Assembly (NCBI RefSeq): GCF_012932375.1
Contig: NZ_JAAIIG010000001.1
Span: forward strand, 1 to 64,000
Direction: 5' to 3'
DNA: 64,000 nt
Source: Bifidobacterium olomucense
GTDB taxonomy: Bacteria > Actinomycetota > Actinomycetes > Actinomycetales > Bifidobacteriaceae
In this document: one piece after another, positions 26,828-35,772 of the stretch
Numbering within the stretch: position 1 is the first letter of the stretch
Layout: every line of letters starts with the position of its first letter
Made by a program: the position numbers and the translations under genes
Notes under the pieces: generated by a model
Databases searched by the model: none
What the model saw: the letters and a program-made list of their open reading frames with translations, nothing else
What the model was told of the DNA's origin: nothing

Positions 26828-28198
26828 ATGAGTATCTGGAAGATCGTGGTATTGACGGCGCTCGCCGTGCTTGTTGTGGCGTGGGCCGCGCTCATCGCCT
26901 ACAACAAGGGCCGCGCAGCCGGGCGGACGGCTGCTCAGGAGATGGCGGCCGAGAATCAAGACACGCGTTCGCTGTTCGGCGACGACGTGCCTGTGCGGCC
27001 TACTGAACAGCGATTGATTGAGGTGATGCCTCAGGCGGTGATCGTCACCGATCGCAACGGGCAGGTTCATTATGCCAGTCCAGGTTCGGTGCAACTGGGG
27101 TTGATATCGGGCGGACGCCTCAATTCCCGGGAGATCGAGGATATTCTTACCCAGGCTGCGGCCGACGGCGGCGTACGTGAGCGTGAGGTCCAGCTGCCGT
27201 TGAAGCGCAGCATCTTTCCTCCGCTTGACGGCAAAGGCATTGAAGCCGGGCAATCGTTGCCCTCAAATACGCTGTATCTGCGCGTGCGCATAGGCGATAT
27301 CGGCGACGATCTGTATGTCATCCTTATTGCCGATGTGTCTGAGCAGCGTCGTTTCGAGGCTGTGCGCCGTGATTTCGTCACGAATGTGTCGCACGAGCTG
27401 AAGACTCCGGCCGGGGCCATTGCCCTGCTTGCCGAAACCATCGGAGATGCGGCCGACGATCCGGATGCCGTGCGGTATTTCGCCGGCCGTGTGACCAAGG
27501 AATCCAAGCGATTGACCGAATTGGTGCAACACCTCATCGATTTGCAGCGTGCGCAGGCCTCGCAGGGGGTGATGGATGTTGAACGCTTGTCCGCGGTGGA
27601 CGTGGCGCGTGCCGCCATCGCCGAAAATCATGTGCAGGCCGAAGCGCGGCATGTGGATATTCGGTTGAGCGTTAACGGCCGGCCGGTGTCGGCATCCGAG
27701 GATGATGAGGAACAGCCTGAAACTCCGACCACAGAAGGTAAAGGCGGAAACGAGTCGGTCAAGTCTGAGCCGATGATCATGGCTGACCGCGAGGCGATGC
27801 GTACCGCCGTCAAGAATCTGGTGGAGAACGCCATCCATTACTCTCCTGAACACACCACGGTGGCTGTTGGCGTCAGCGAACACGATGGCAAGGTGATTAT
27901 TCGTGTAGTCGATCAAGGCATCGGCATCCCGGAAAAGTCCCTCGATCGTATTTTCGAACGGTTCTACCGCGTTGATCCGGCCCGTTCTCGTGCCACCGGC
28001 GGTTCAGGTCTGGGATTGGCCATTACCAAGCACTGCGTACAGGAGAACGGTGGACGGATTTCGGTATGGTCCCGTGAAGGGGAGGGGTCCACGTTCACCA
28101 TCGAGATGCCTCAGGCACCGACAGACGCCGGCGGTAACGCAAGTGATGACACGGGCGACACTGTTGAACCGACTGATTCAATCTCGCCTCGGCCATAA
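26828..28198 (+). CDS. senX3: Sensor histidine kinase, SenX3/PhoR type
   Basis: The 456-residue membrane kinase probably senses phosphate status through the Pst complex. One N-terminal membrane segment (about residues 2-23) is followed by a PAS-like domain (about 55-170). The HisKA phosphoacceptor is H189 in FVTNVSHELKTPAG. A catalytic ATPase domain follows, with NAIHYSPEHT (N box), DQGIGIP (G1) and GGSGLGLAI (G2). It lacks the second membrane segment of E. coli PhoR, as in SenX3. An acidic insertion rich in D/E/T lies between HisKA and the ATPase domain (about 290-315). An ATG at 26828 is taken; a TTG at 26819 is possible. It is followed by the matching response regulator and then pstSCAB. 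Confidence 0.92.
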   Translation: MSIWKIVVLTALAVLVVAWAALIAYNKGRAAGRTAAQEMAAENQDTRSLFGDDVPVRPTEQRLIEVMPQAVIVTDRNGQVHYASPGSVQLGLISGGRLNSREIEDILTQAAADGGVREREVQLPLKRSIFPPLDGKGIEAGQSLPSNTLYLRVRIGDIGDDLYVILIADVSEQRRFEAVRRDFVTNVSHELKTPAGAIALLAETIGDAADDPDAVRYFAGRVTKESKRLTELVQHLIDLQRAQASQGVMDVERLSAVDVARAAIAENHVQAEARHVDIRLSVNGRPVSASEDDEEQPETPTTEGKGGNESVKSEPMIMADREAMRTAVKNLVENAIHYSPEHTTVAVGVSEHDGKVIIRVVDQGIGIPEKSLDRIFERFYRVDPARSRATGGSGLGLAITKHCVQENGGRISVWSREGEGSTFTIEMPQAPTDAGGNASDDTGDTVEPTDSISPRP

Positions 28199-28340
28199 CC
28201 TACCTGTGTAGTCGAAGCAAAGAAATTACGTACTTCAGGCAACTTCAGGCAAACAACAGGCGAACGGGAAACGGATGATTACGATGGATTCAGGAAATTT
28301 TGTATTGTCGCGTACGGGCACATACCCAAGAAAGGCCAGC

Positions 28341-29045
28341 ATGACACGTATTCTCATCGTGGAAGACGAGGAATCCTATCGTGAACCGTTGGTATACCAG
28401 CTTACACGTGAGGGGTATGACGTGTCTGCTGCGGCTACCGGCGAAGAAGGATTGGAGCTGTTCACCAAGGGCGGTATCGACTTGGTGCTGCTCGATTTGA
28501 TGCTGCCCGGCATCGATGGCACTGCCTTGTGCCGTCGTATTCGTGAACAGAGCCGTGTGCCGATCATCATGCTTACGGCGAAATCCGCTGAAATCGACAA
28601 GGTGGTGGGTCTGGAGATCGGTGCGGACGATTACGTGACCAAGCCGTACTCGTTCCGTGAGCTGCTCGCCCGCATTCGTGCGGTAATGCGCCGCAATCAG
28701 GCTTCCGCAGAAGCACCTGGTTCGGTGGACGACGATATTCCATTGGTGTGTGGCGATATCTCCATGCAGGTGGGTCAGCATCAGGTCACCGTGCGAGGTG
28801 AAACCGTGTTCTTCCCGCTGAAGGAATTCGAGCTGTTGGAATACCTGATGCAGAACAAGGGCCGTGTCATGACCCGACACCAGCTGATCGACCGCATCTG
28901 GGGCTCCGATTATGTGGGCGACACCAAAACCCTCGACGTACACGTCAAGCGCGTGCGCTCCAAAATCGAGGAGGATCCGGCGCATCCCAAGTATCTGACC
29001 ACCGTGCGCGGCCTTGGATACAAAATCGATACGCCTGCCGAGTGA
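28341..29045 (+). CDS. regX3: Response regulator, RegX3/PhoB type (OmpR family)
   Basis: The 234-residue DNA-binding regulator should be phosphorylated by the kinase upstream. The receiver domain has the acidic pocket VEDE and the phosphoacceptor D52 in LLDLMLPG, then TAK and the lysine in KPYSFRELLARI. The C-terminal winged helix (about 135-232) contains FPLKEFELLEYLMQNKG and the recognition region TKTLDVHVKRVRSKIEEDP. AAGAAAGG precedes the ATG at 28341. It probably activates the pst operon through the PHO-box-like repeat at 29233-29254. Confidence 0.94.
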   Translation: MTRILIVEDEESYREPLVYQLTREGYDVSAAATGEEGLELFTKGGIDLVLLDLMLPGIDGTALCRRIREQSRVPIIMLTAKSAEIDKVVGLEIGADDYVTKPYSFRELLARIRAVMRRNQASAEAPGSVDDDIPLVCGDISMQVGQHQVTVRGETVFFPLKEFELLEYLMQNKGRVMTRHQLIDRIWGSDYVGDTKTLDVHVKRVRSKIEEDPAHPKYLTTVRGLGYKIDTPAE

Positions 29046-29080
29046 AATCGGACGCGATATAGGACAAATAGGACAATGCG

Positions 29081-29107
29081 AGGGCGGCCCTGGTGGGCCG
29101 CCCTTTG
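29081..29107 (+). terminator. Terminator after the response regulator
   Basis: AGGGCGGCCC and GGGCCGCCCT form a perfect 10-bp stem around TGGT, followed by TTT. It separates the two-component genes from the pst operon. Confidence 0.85.
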
Positions 29108-29232
29108 TCGTCGTTCCTTCCTTCGGCGAATCCAGATGAATACGGCGAGCGCGGCCGGACAAGCGTTACGACAGCTGGATCGACCGTCTCCCAAACTACG
29201 TAGTGCGGACGTAGTCGTATTCATTAGCAAGT

Positions 29233-29254
29233 GTTCATCTTCCGTTTACTGATT
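29233..29254 (+). promoter_or_regulatory. Candidate PHO box upstream of pstS
   Basis: Two contiguous 11-base units, GTTCATCTTCC and GTTTACTGATT, match the layout of actinobacterial PhoP/RegX3 boxes (direct 11-bp units beginning GTTCACC or similar). They lie 107 bp upstream of pstS. A small hairpin GGGCT/AGCCC with CATAAT in its loop (29309-29327) lies between the box and the gene. The rest of 29108-29360 shows no gene. Confidence 0.55.
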
Positions 29255-29360
29255 TCGTCTCTCAGCCCGTTCAATCGCCCATACGCTTGTAGATGTCATG
29301 AGTTGACCGGGCTTCATAATCTAGCCCGTGTTTAATTGATAGAGGGAATAAGAAACAATC

Positions 29361-30491
29361 ATGCAGAAGAACATTTTCGTTCGCTCCCTTGCCGCTCTGT
29401 CCGGCATCGCGATGCTCGCCACTGTCGCTGCCTGCGGCGACAACACTGCCTCCACTTCCAGCTCTTCCACTTCCACCGACGCCTCCAAGACCGCTCCGGT
29501 CACTGGCAACTATCAGGGTGCCGGTGCCACCTCCCAGCAGGCTGCCACCGAAGCATGGATCGCCGGCTTCGAAGCCGCCAACGATGGCGCCAAGATCGCT
29601 TACAACCCCACCGGTTCCGGTGCAGGCGTGACTACCTTCCTGACTGGCGCTACCGCTTGGGCAGGCTCGGACAAGGCCCTGTCCGACGATGATCTGGCCA
29701 AGTCCAAGGCCGTTTGCGCCGAGGGCGAGGCCTTCGACGTGCCGGTGTACATTTCCCCGATCGCCATCGTCTTCAACCTGAAGGGTGTGTCTGACGCCGG
29801 CAAGCACATCAACCTCGATGCCGCTACCGCCGCCAAGATCTTCGACGGCAAGATCACCAAGTGGAACGATCCGGCCATCGCCGATCAGAACAAGGATCTG
29901 ACCCTTCCGGATACCGCCATCACTGTGGTGCACCGTTCCGATAAGTCCGGCACCACTCAGAACTTCGTCTCCTACTTCAAGGATGCGGCTCCGGACGCAT
30001 GGACCTACGACCTGTCTGAGAACTGGCCGAACGAGGTCGGTCAGGGCGCCAAGGGCACTTCCGGCGTGATCTCCACCGTCAAGCAGGCCGATGGCACCAT
30101 CGGTTACGCTGACTTCTCCCAGGTTGGTGATCTCGGCACCGCCGCCATCAAGGTCGGCGACAAGTACAACGAGATTTCCGCTGAGGGCGGCTCCAAGGTT
30201 ATCGAGGATTCCCCGCTGGATGACTCCGCCAAGGGCGACAACCGCGTGGTTGTCAAGATCAACCACTCCACCACTGCCGACGGTGCTTACCCGATCGTGC
30301 TGGTCTCCTACGACATCGTGTGCCCGGCCTACAAGGACGCCAAGCAGGGTGCGTTCGCCAAGGCTTGGCTGACCTACGTCACTTCCGCTGAGGGCCAGAA
30401 GGCTGCTCAGGACGCCGCCGGCTCCGCTCCGCTGCCGTCCAGCCTGACCGAGAAGGTCACCAAGTCCATCGAGGCCATCAAGACCAAGTGA
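29361..30491 (+). CDS. pstS: Phosphate-binding lipoprotein PstS
   Basis: The 376-residue protein is the extracellular phosphate-binding component of the Pst ABC transporter. A lipoprotein signal ends in LATVAAC with the lipidated cysteine at residue 25, followed by a serine/threonine linker. The ligand-binding fold shows GSGAGVTTFLTG, WAGSDKAL, the phosphate loop HRSDKSGTTQNF and an IGYADFSQVG-type strand. Codon use is strongly biased to C-ending codons, suggesting high expression when induced. It is the first gene of pstSCAB. Confidence 0.97.
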   Translation: MQKNIFVRSLAALSGIAMLATVAACGDNTASTSSSSTSTDASKTAPVTGNYQGAGATSQQAATEAWIAGFEAANDGAKIAYNPTGSGAGVTTFLTGATAWAGSDKALSDDDLAKSKAVCAEGEAFDVPVYISPIAIVFNLKGVSDAGKHINLDAATAAKIFDGKITKWNDPAIADQNKDLTLPDTAITVVHRSDKSGTTQNFVSYFKDAAPDAWTYDLSENWPNEVGQGAKGTSGVISTVKQADGTIGYADFSQVGDLGTAAIKVGDKYNEISAEGGSKVIEDSPLDDSAKGDNRVVVKINHSTTADGAYPIVLVSYDIVCPAYKDAKQGAFAKAWLTYVTSAEGQKAAQDAAGSAPLPSSLTEKVTKSIEAIKTK

Positions 30492-30572
30492 GCGTGAGGG
30501 CGCAATAGCTGCAAGGCCCTGACCTCGTGATCGATAACTGAATATCCGGCTGTGGAGATTTCTGCAGCCAGT

Positions 30573-30613
30573 CTTTGAGCCGCAGTCGTCAGCATAACGG
30601 CTGCGGCTCAAAG
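30573..30613 (+). terminator. Intercistronic hairpin between pstS and pstC
   Basis: CTTTGAGCCGCAGTCG at 30573-30588 pairs with CGGCTGCGGCTCAAAG at 30598-30613 with one wobble, and no T-run follows. Such a hairpin in the 227-bp gap would stabilise or partly terminate the pstS message, giving more binding protein than permease. Confidence 0.75.
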
Positions 30614-30718
30614 CGGGTCAGGGCATATGCGCCCTACGGGAGGCCACGCATGATGGTTTGTACGGCGTGTGTCGCTCCACTACAGACTGTTGCTTGTTCC
30701 AACCTCTAAGGAGAATCC

Positions 30719-31678
30719 GTGAGTTCGCAAGATACACCGGCGGTTATGGCGCCGGCCGGCGGCAAAACGGCGGATAAGGTGTTCAAAGGCATTGCTTATG
30801 CCTGTGGCATCCTGATCCTGGTCGTACTGGCCGCCGTGTTCCTCTTCCTTTTCTTCCGCGCATGGCCGCTTATCGGTGGCGATCAGGCCGCCAACAGTGC
30901 CACCATCTCCAGCTTCACCGGTGGCAAGGTTTCCAGCTTCTGGGGCTACGTGCTGCCGTTGCTGTTCGGTACGGTACTGATTTCCGTGCTGGCGCTGCTT
31001 ATCGCTTTCTTCGTATCCATCGGCATCGCACTGTTCATCTCGCACTACGCGCCGAAGAAGGTCGCCACTGCGCTAAGCTACGTCATCGATCTGCTCGCCG
31101 CCATCCCTTCCGTAATCTACGGTCTGTGGGGCGGTCTGATTCTGGTGCCGGCCATTTACCCGTTCTGGAACTGGGTGGCCAACCACCTCGGCTGGTTCCC
31201 GCTGTTCGCCGGCCCGGCCGCCAACCCGCAGCGTACGGTAGCTACCGTGGCCGTGGTGCTGGCCGTGATGGTCTTGCCGATCATCACCTCCATGTCCCGC
31301 GACATCTTCCTGCAGACTCCGTCCCTGCAGCAGGAAGCCGCCTATGGATTGGGTGCCACCAAATGGGAGATGATCAAGCTTGCCGTACTGCCGTTCGGTA
31401 AGTCCGGCATCGTTTCCGCTTCCATGCTGGCTTTGGGCCGTGCGTTGGGCGAGACGATGGCTGTCTTGATGATTCTCTCCCCGAGCGTCACCGGCTACTC
31501 CTTCAAGATTCTGCAGGCTTCGCAGAGCAACGCCATTGCGTCCAACATCGCCGCGCAGTATCCGGAAGCTGACGACCTCGGCGTATCCGTGCTGATCGGA
31601 ACCGGTTTGATCCTGTTCCTCATCACCTTCGTCGTGAACTTCGTCGCCCGTAAGATCACCGAGAAAGCGAGTGCATGA
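30719..31678 (+). CDS. pstC: Phosphate ABC transporter permease PstC
   Basis: The 319-residue permease starts with GTG after TAAGGAGAATCC. It has six main membrane segments and the EAA-type loop QEAAYGLGATKWEMIKLAVLPF that contacts PstB. ALGRALGETMAVLMI is conserved in PstC. It pairs with PstA to form the membrane channel and overlaps that gene by a few bases, implying translational coupling. Confidence 0.96.
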   Translation: MSSQDTPAVMAPAGGKTADKVFKGIAYACGILILVVLAAVFLFLFFRAWPLIGGDQAANSATISSFTGGKVSSFWGYVLPLLFGTVLISVLALLIAFFVSIGIALFISHYAPKKVATALSYVIDLLAAIPSVIYGLWGGLILVPAIYPFWNWVANHLGWFPLFAGPAANPQRTVATVAVVLAVMVLPIITSMSRDIFLQTPSLQQEAAYGLGATKWEMIKLAVLPFGKSGIVSASMLALGRALGETMAVLMILSPSVTGYSFKILQASQSNAIASNIAAQYPEADDLGVSVLIGTGLILFLITFVVNFVARKITEKASA

Positions 31679-32679
31679 TGACTGAAGCACAAGCTCAAGC
31701 GCCAAAGAGCAATCTGGACGGTGCGCCCGTTATCGACTTCGACAAGTTCCGTGTCAAGCCCAGCACCGAAAAGCGTCGTAAGGCCAAGGACCTGTTCATG
31801 GCAGGACTGATCGCCCTGGCCTTCGTCATCGCCTGCCTTCCGCTGATCTCCGTACTGTATACCACCATCAAAAACGGCATCAAGCGACTCAACCTCAATT
31901 TCCTGACCTACAACATGACCGGCGTGATCGGTGGCAACCAGACCCCGTCCGGCGGTTACGGCGGCGTGCTCCATGCCATCATCGGCACATTGGAGATCAC
32001 GGGTGGCGCCATGCTGATCTCCATTCCGATCGGTGTGATGTGCGCCGTGTATCTGGTCGAATATGCGCATGGCGGCAAGCTGGCCATGACCATCTCCCTG
32101 CTGGTCGATGTGATGAGTGGTATTCCATCCATCGTCGCAGGTCTGTTCGCGTTCTCGATGTTCACCATCGCGTTCGGTCCCGGTACCATCAACGGTTTTG
32201 AGGGTTCCGTGGCACTCTCGCTGCTGATGCTGCCGACTGTGGTCAAGTCCTGCGAAGAGATGCTGAAAATCGTGCCGAACGACCTGCGTGAGGCGTCGTT
32301 GGCTCTGGGCGTCACCAAGCAGCGCACCATCACCAAGATCGTGTTGCGTACGGCCCTGCCCGGCATCGTTTCCGGCTGCATTCTTGCCATCGCGCGTGTG
32401 ATTGGCGAAACCGCACCGTTGCTGATGACCGCAGGCTTCATCGCCAGCACGAACGTCAATCTGTTCTCCGGGCAGATGACCACGCTGCCGGTGTATGTCT
32501 ATCAGGAGTACTCCAAGCTTTCCGCGAATTGCCCGGCCAACGCGGACGCCACCTGCGTGACCACCATTCCGATGGAACGCGCGTGGGCCGCCGCTCTGGT
32601 GCTGATCATCGTGGTTCTGGTGCTCAACCTCATCGGCCGTCTGGTGGCGAAGGTCTTCGCCGTCAAGACCGAGCGTTAA
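31675..32679 (+). CDS. pstA: Phosphate ABC transporter permease PstA
   Basis: The 334-residue permease has six predicted membrane segments after a hydrophilic N-terminus of about 40 residues. The EAA loop reads REASLALGVTKQRTITKIVL, followed by the PstA-typical AIARVIGETAPLLMTAG. The start overlaps the pstC stop (ATGATGA), with a second ATG at 31678 also possible. Together with PstC it forms the phosphate channel. Confidence 0.96.
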   Translation: MMTEAQAQAPKSNLDGAPVIDFDKFRVKPSTEKRRKAKDLFMAGLIALAFVIACLPLISVLYTTIKNGIKRLNLNFLTYNMTGVIGGNQTPSGGYGGVLHAIIGTLEITGGAMLISIPIGVMCAVYLVEYAHGGKLAMTISLLVDVMSGIPSIVAGLFAFSMFTIAFGPGTINGFEGSVALSLLMLPTVVKSCEEMLKIVPNDLREASLALGVTKQRTITKIVLRTALPGIVSGCILAIARVIGETAPLLMTAGFIASTNVNLFSGQMTTLPVYVYQEYSKLSANCPANADATCVTTIPMERAWAAALVLIIVVLVLNLIGRLVAKVFAVKTER

Positions 32680-32714
32680 GCCGTAACCGTAAGACAAAGA
32701 AATAAGGAATCATC

Positions 32715-33494
32715 ATGGGACAACGTATTGACGTCAACCACGAGAACATCTACTACGGCGACTTCCTTGCTGTAGAAGATGTGAACATCAACATCGAGGC
32801 CAACAAGGTCACCGCCTTCATCGGTCCATCCGGTTGCGGCAAGTCCACCGTGTTGCGCACGCTCGACCGTATGCACGAGCTTATTCCCGGTGCTCGTGTA
32901 GAAGGTGAGGTGCTGCTCGAAGGCAAGAACCTGTACGACAAGGACGTGGATCCGGTATCCGTGCGTCGTGACGTCGGCATGGTTTTCCAGCGCCCGAACC
33001 CGTTCCCGACCATGTCCATCCGCGAGAACGTGCTCGCCGGTGTTCGCCTGAACAACAAGCACATCAGCAAGTCCGACGCCGACGATCTGGTCGAGTGGGC
33101 CCTGCGTGGTGCCAACCTGTGGAACGAGGTCAAGGACCGTCTGGACAACCCGGGCATCGGTCTTTCCGGTGGTCAGCAGCAGCGTCTGTGCATTGCACGC
33201 GCCGTGGCCGTGCACCCGCAGGTCGTGCTGATGGATGAGCCGTGCTCCGCTCTCGACCCGATCTCCACGCTGGCCGTCGAAGATCTGATCAACGAGCTCA
33301 AGAGCGATTACACCATCGTGATCGTGACCCACAACATGCAGCAGGCCGCCCGTATCGCCGACTACACCGCCTTCTTCAACCTGAAGGCCGTGGGCCAGCC
33401 CGGTCACCTTGAGTACTTCGCGGACACCACCACGATGTTCAACAACCCGCAGAACGACGAAGCCGAGCGCTACATCTCCGGCCGCTTTGGCTGA
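32715..33494 (+). CDS. pstB: Phosphate ABC transporter ATPase PstB
   Basis: The 259-residue ATPase energises phosphate import. It has Walker [10 protein letters not shown], the Q loop in [14 protein letters not shown], signature [14 protein letters not shown], Walker [14 protein letters not shown] and the H loop [11 protein letters not shown], all intact. It ends the operon; no phoU follows, although PhoU is the usual partner for signalling to the kinase. Confidence 0.97.
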   Translation: MGQRIDVNHENIYYGDFLAVEDVNINIEANKVTAFIGPSGCGKSTVLRTLDRMHELIPGARVEGEVLLEGKNLYDKDVDPVSVRRDVGMVFQRPNPFPTMSIRENVLAGVRLNNKHISKSDADDLVEWALRGANLWNEVKDRLDNPGIGLSGGQQQRLCIARAVAVHPQVVLMDEPCSALDPISTLAVEDLINELKSDYTIVIVTHNMQQAARIADYTAFFNLKAVGQPGHLEYFADTTTMFNNPQNDEAERYISGRFG

Positions 33495-33545
33495 TCCGTC
33501 CCTTCGAGCGGCATGAATTGTGCAACTCGAAGGTTCATCGCTATA

Positions 33546-33580
33546 GAAGGTCCCGTATGGTTATTCCATGCGGGACCTTC
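33546..33580 (+). terminator. Terminator after pstB
   Basis: GAAGGTCCCGTATGG and CCATGCGGGACCTTC form a 15-bp stem with one wobble around TTATT. It lies 52 bp after the pstB stop, at the end of the operon. Confidence 0.8.
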
Positions 33581-34012
33581 CCGTATTCGCAGGTAGTCGC
33601 TTTTATTCGCAAGCGGTCCTTCTGCGAGGTTTGCTGGTGCGAAGATTCAACGGTTTGGCGCAGTCTCTGGCACAACCTTGGAATCAATCGTTCGATGTTG
33701 CTGTTATGGCAATATGCTGTGGTACAACTTACGGATTTCCTATGCTTTGCAAGGTCGTGACAATTCTTTTTGCCACAATCGATTCATTCAGCCTAATCAT
33801 GGCTGTTGTGGCAAGTACAACGGCGGAAAATGGTTACCGTAGTTGGAAGGGCATTGCCACAACTCGCCAGAATCGTCCAAAACTAGTGTTGTGACACAAC
33901 GTATTGTCCCGATCCCAGAATCAATCGTTTGCCGTTACTGCTGAGACAGGGATTGACGGTCTCGGCAGTCTAGAATTACACAGAACTCCCTTCAAATCAC
34001 CTCTTGCGCATC
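33581..34012. other. Gene-free AT-richer region with clustered TTGCCACAA-type motifs
   Basis: No convincing coding sequence is present; a 108-codon open frame (33568-33894) lacks a ribosome binding site and any recognisable features. TTGCCACAA occurs at 33770-33778 and 33854-33862, its reverse complement TTGTGGCAA at 33806-33814, and the near palindrome GTTGTGACACAAC at 33888-33900. GAATCAATCGTT occurs at 33681-33692 and 33918-33929. A stem CTGCTGAGAC/GTCTCGGCAG spans 33938-33968. The base composition is lower in G+C than neighbouring genes. Confidence 0.6.
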
Positions 34013-34044
34013 AAAAAAGGCTGGACTCATTGAGGAGCCCAGCC
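34013..34044 (-). terminator. Rho-independent terminator for the purine permease
   Basis: Read on the minus strand, GGCTGGGCTCC and its partner GAGTCCAGCC form a stem directly followed by six T. This is a textbook terminator about 50 bp beyond the permease stop. A second hairpin (CGCGAATC/GATTCGCG, 34061-34082) lies between it and the gene. Confidence 0.9.
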
Positions 34045-34092
34045 GTGTAGCAGTCCATAGCGCGAATCGTTAGTGATTCGCGACCATGAACA

Positions 34093-35487
34093 TCACAGAA
34101 TCGCCATGCATACAAAGTCCAGGATGAACAGTGCGGAGACGATCCACAGGATCGGGTGCACTTCCTTGGCCTTGCCCTTGCAGGTCTTCACGATGCAGTA
34201 CATGATGAAGCCACCGGCGATGCCGTAGGAGATGGAGTAGGAGAAGGCCATGAACACGGCTGCGAAGAACGCCGGAATCGCGTCATCGATGTTGGCCCAA
34301 TCGATTTCCTTCAGAGAAGCGGCCATCATGCAGCCCACGATCACCAGCACGCCTGCGGTGGCGGCGGACGGCACAGCGGAGATCAGCGGGGCCAGGAATG
34401 CGGACAGCGCGAAGCAGACGGCCACGACCACAGAGGTCAGACCAGTGCGGCCACCTGCGGCAATACCGGCGGAGGACTCCACGTAGGTCGTGGTGTTGGA
34501 GGTACCGCAGATAGCGCCGATGGAGGTGGCGATGGAGTCGGCGAACAGCGCCTTATCCATCTTGGAGGAGAAGCCGTGGCCATTCTCCAGAGCCGCTTCA
34601 TCTGCTGCGGAGAAGATGCCGGTGCGGCGGCCGGTGCCGATGAAGGTGCCTAGGGTGTCGAACGTATCGGACATCGAGAAGGCGAAGATGGTCACGATGA
34701 CCAGCGGCAGCTTGGCCGGGTCGGAGAACAGGGCCGGGAAGCCGTCGGCGCTGAAGATGGCGCCGAAGGTCTGCGGCAGCTGAGAGAAGGTTTCGGAGAT
34801 GGAGACGGAGGAGCCGAAGTTGGTCACGCCGAACGGGATGCCGATCACGGTGGTGATGGCGATGGCCAGCAGCAGACCGCCCTTGACCTTCATCACAGTG
34901 AACACGATGGCCAGCACCAGACCGATGAGGAAGACCCACAGCACCTTGTCGTTGAACGTGGCGAGACCCGGGGTCGCGGCCACGGCGCCGCCCTTGGCGG
35001 CGGCCTTCGGATCACCCGGGGTGAACTTGATGAGGCCGACGTTCAGCATGCCCACGTACGCCACGAACAGGCCGATGCCGCCGCCGATGGCCTGCTGCAG
35101 CACCTCGGGGATGGCCATGATGATCATCTTACGGATCTTGGTGACGGTGATGATGATGTTGATCAGACCGCACAGGAACACCATGCACATGGTCTGCTGC
35201 CAAGTGAAGCCCAGGCCGAAGCACACCGTGTAGGTGAAGAATGCGTTGAGGCCCATGCCGGCAGCCTGTGCATATGGCACGTTGGCGAACAGGCCCATGA
35301 CCAGGGTGCCGATGATGGCCGCGATGATGGTGGCGAGGAACACGCCGCCCCAGGGCATGCCGGTCTGGGACAGGATCAGCGGGTTGACGACGATGATGTA
35401 CGCCATCGCGAAGAACGTGGTCAGGCCGGCCAGAATTTCGGTCGAGACCGTCGTGTTGTTCTCCTTCAAATGGAAGAACTTCTCCAT
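34093..35487 (-). CDS. NCS2 purine permease, AzgA/PbuG group
   Basis: The 464-residue membrane protein has about thirteen hydrophobic segments. Features of the AzgA/PbuG (adenine, guanine, hypoxanthine) branch are the opening EILAGLTTFFAMAYIIVVNP, the AQAAGMGLNAFF segment, FSMSDTFDTLGTFIGTG and TSNTTTYVESSAGIAAGGRT. It should import nucleobases with protons. The ATG at 35487 has GGAAGTAGAGAG upstream. Codon use is very C/G-ending, suggesting strong expression. The 220-base leader is treated separately. Confidence 0.93.
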   Translation of the reverse strand: MEKFFHLKENNTTVSTEILAGLTTFFAMAYIIVVNPLILSQTGMPWGGVFLATIIAAIIGTLVMGLFANVPYAQAAGMGLNAFFTYTVCFGLGFTWQQTMCMVFLCGLINIIITVTKIRKMIIMAIPEVLQQAIGGGIGLFVAYVGMLNVGLIKFTPGDPKAAAKGGAVAATPGLATFNDKVLWVFLIGLVLAIVFTVMKVKGGLLLAIAITTVIGIPFGVTNFGSSVSISETFSQLPQTFGAIFSADGFPALFSDPAKLPLVIVTIFAFSMSDTFDTLGTFIGTGRRTGIFSAADEAALENGHGFSSKMDKALFADSIATSIGAICGTSNTTTYVESSAGIAAGGRTGLTSVVVAVCFALSAFLAPLISAVPSAATAGVLVIVGCMMAASLKEIDWANIDDAIPAFFAAVFMAFSYSISYGIAGGFIMYCIVKTCKGKAKEVHPILWIVSALFILDFVCMAIL

Positions 35488-35712
35488 TGCTCTCTACTTC
35501 CTTGGGTTGTGCGGGGTCCGCGCGTGAAGCGGGCACGGCACGCAGAGGCCGATCCATGGAATCGTGCTGTTGCGCCAATGGCTGTTCGACCGCTTGGATA
35601 CTGCGTGGGTGGTGCTGGACGTGGTTGCCCCGGCGAGAATTGCGACTCGCCCTGATCGACCTGTCTGCGCGCGTGCGGCACAGCCACCCAATCAGAACCA
35701 TCGCCGATTATA
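35488..35712 (-). promoter_or_regulatory. Promoter -10 and about 210-base leader of the purine permease
   Basis: On the minus strand TATAAT at 35712-35707 is a perfect -10, though no strong -35 is evident upstream. Transcription from it would give a leader of about 210 bases, long and GC-rich with potential hairpins. The conserved core of the classical purine riboswitch is not visible. A structured or uORF-based control is possible. Confidence 0.45.
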
Positions 35713-35772
35713 GCCTGTGTGCATATCGTGAAACCGCGGTGCGAAAAACCGAGCTACACTGAAATCCATCTA

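Noticed and set aside
33568-33894. 108-codon plus-strand frame after pstB
   Set aside because: Its start lies within a terminator hairpin, no ribosome binding site is present, and the translation has no domain; treated as non-coding.
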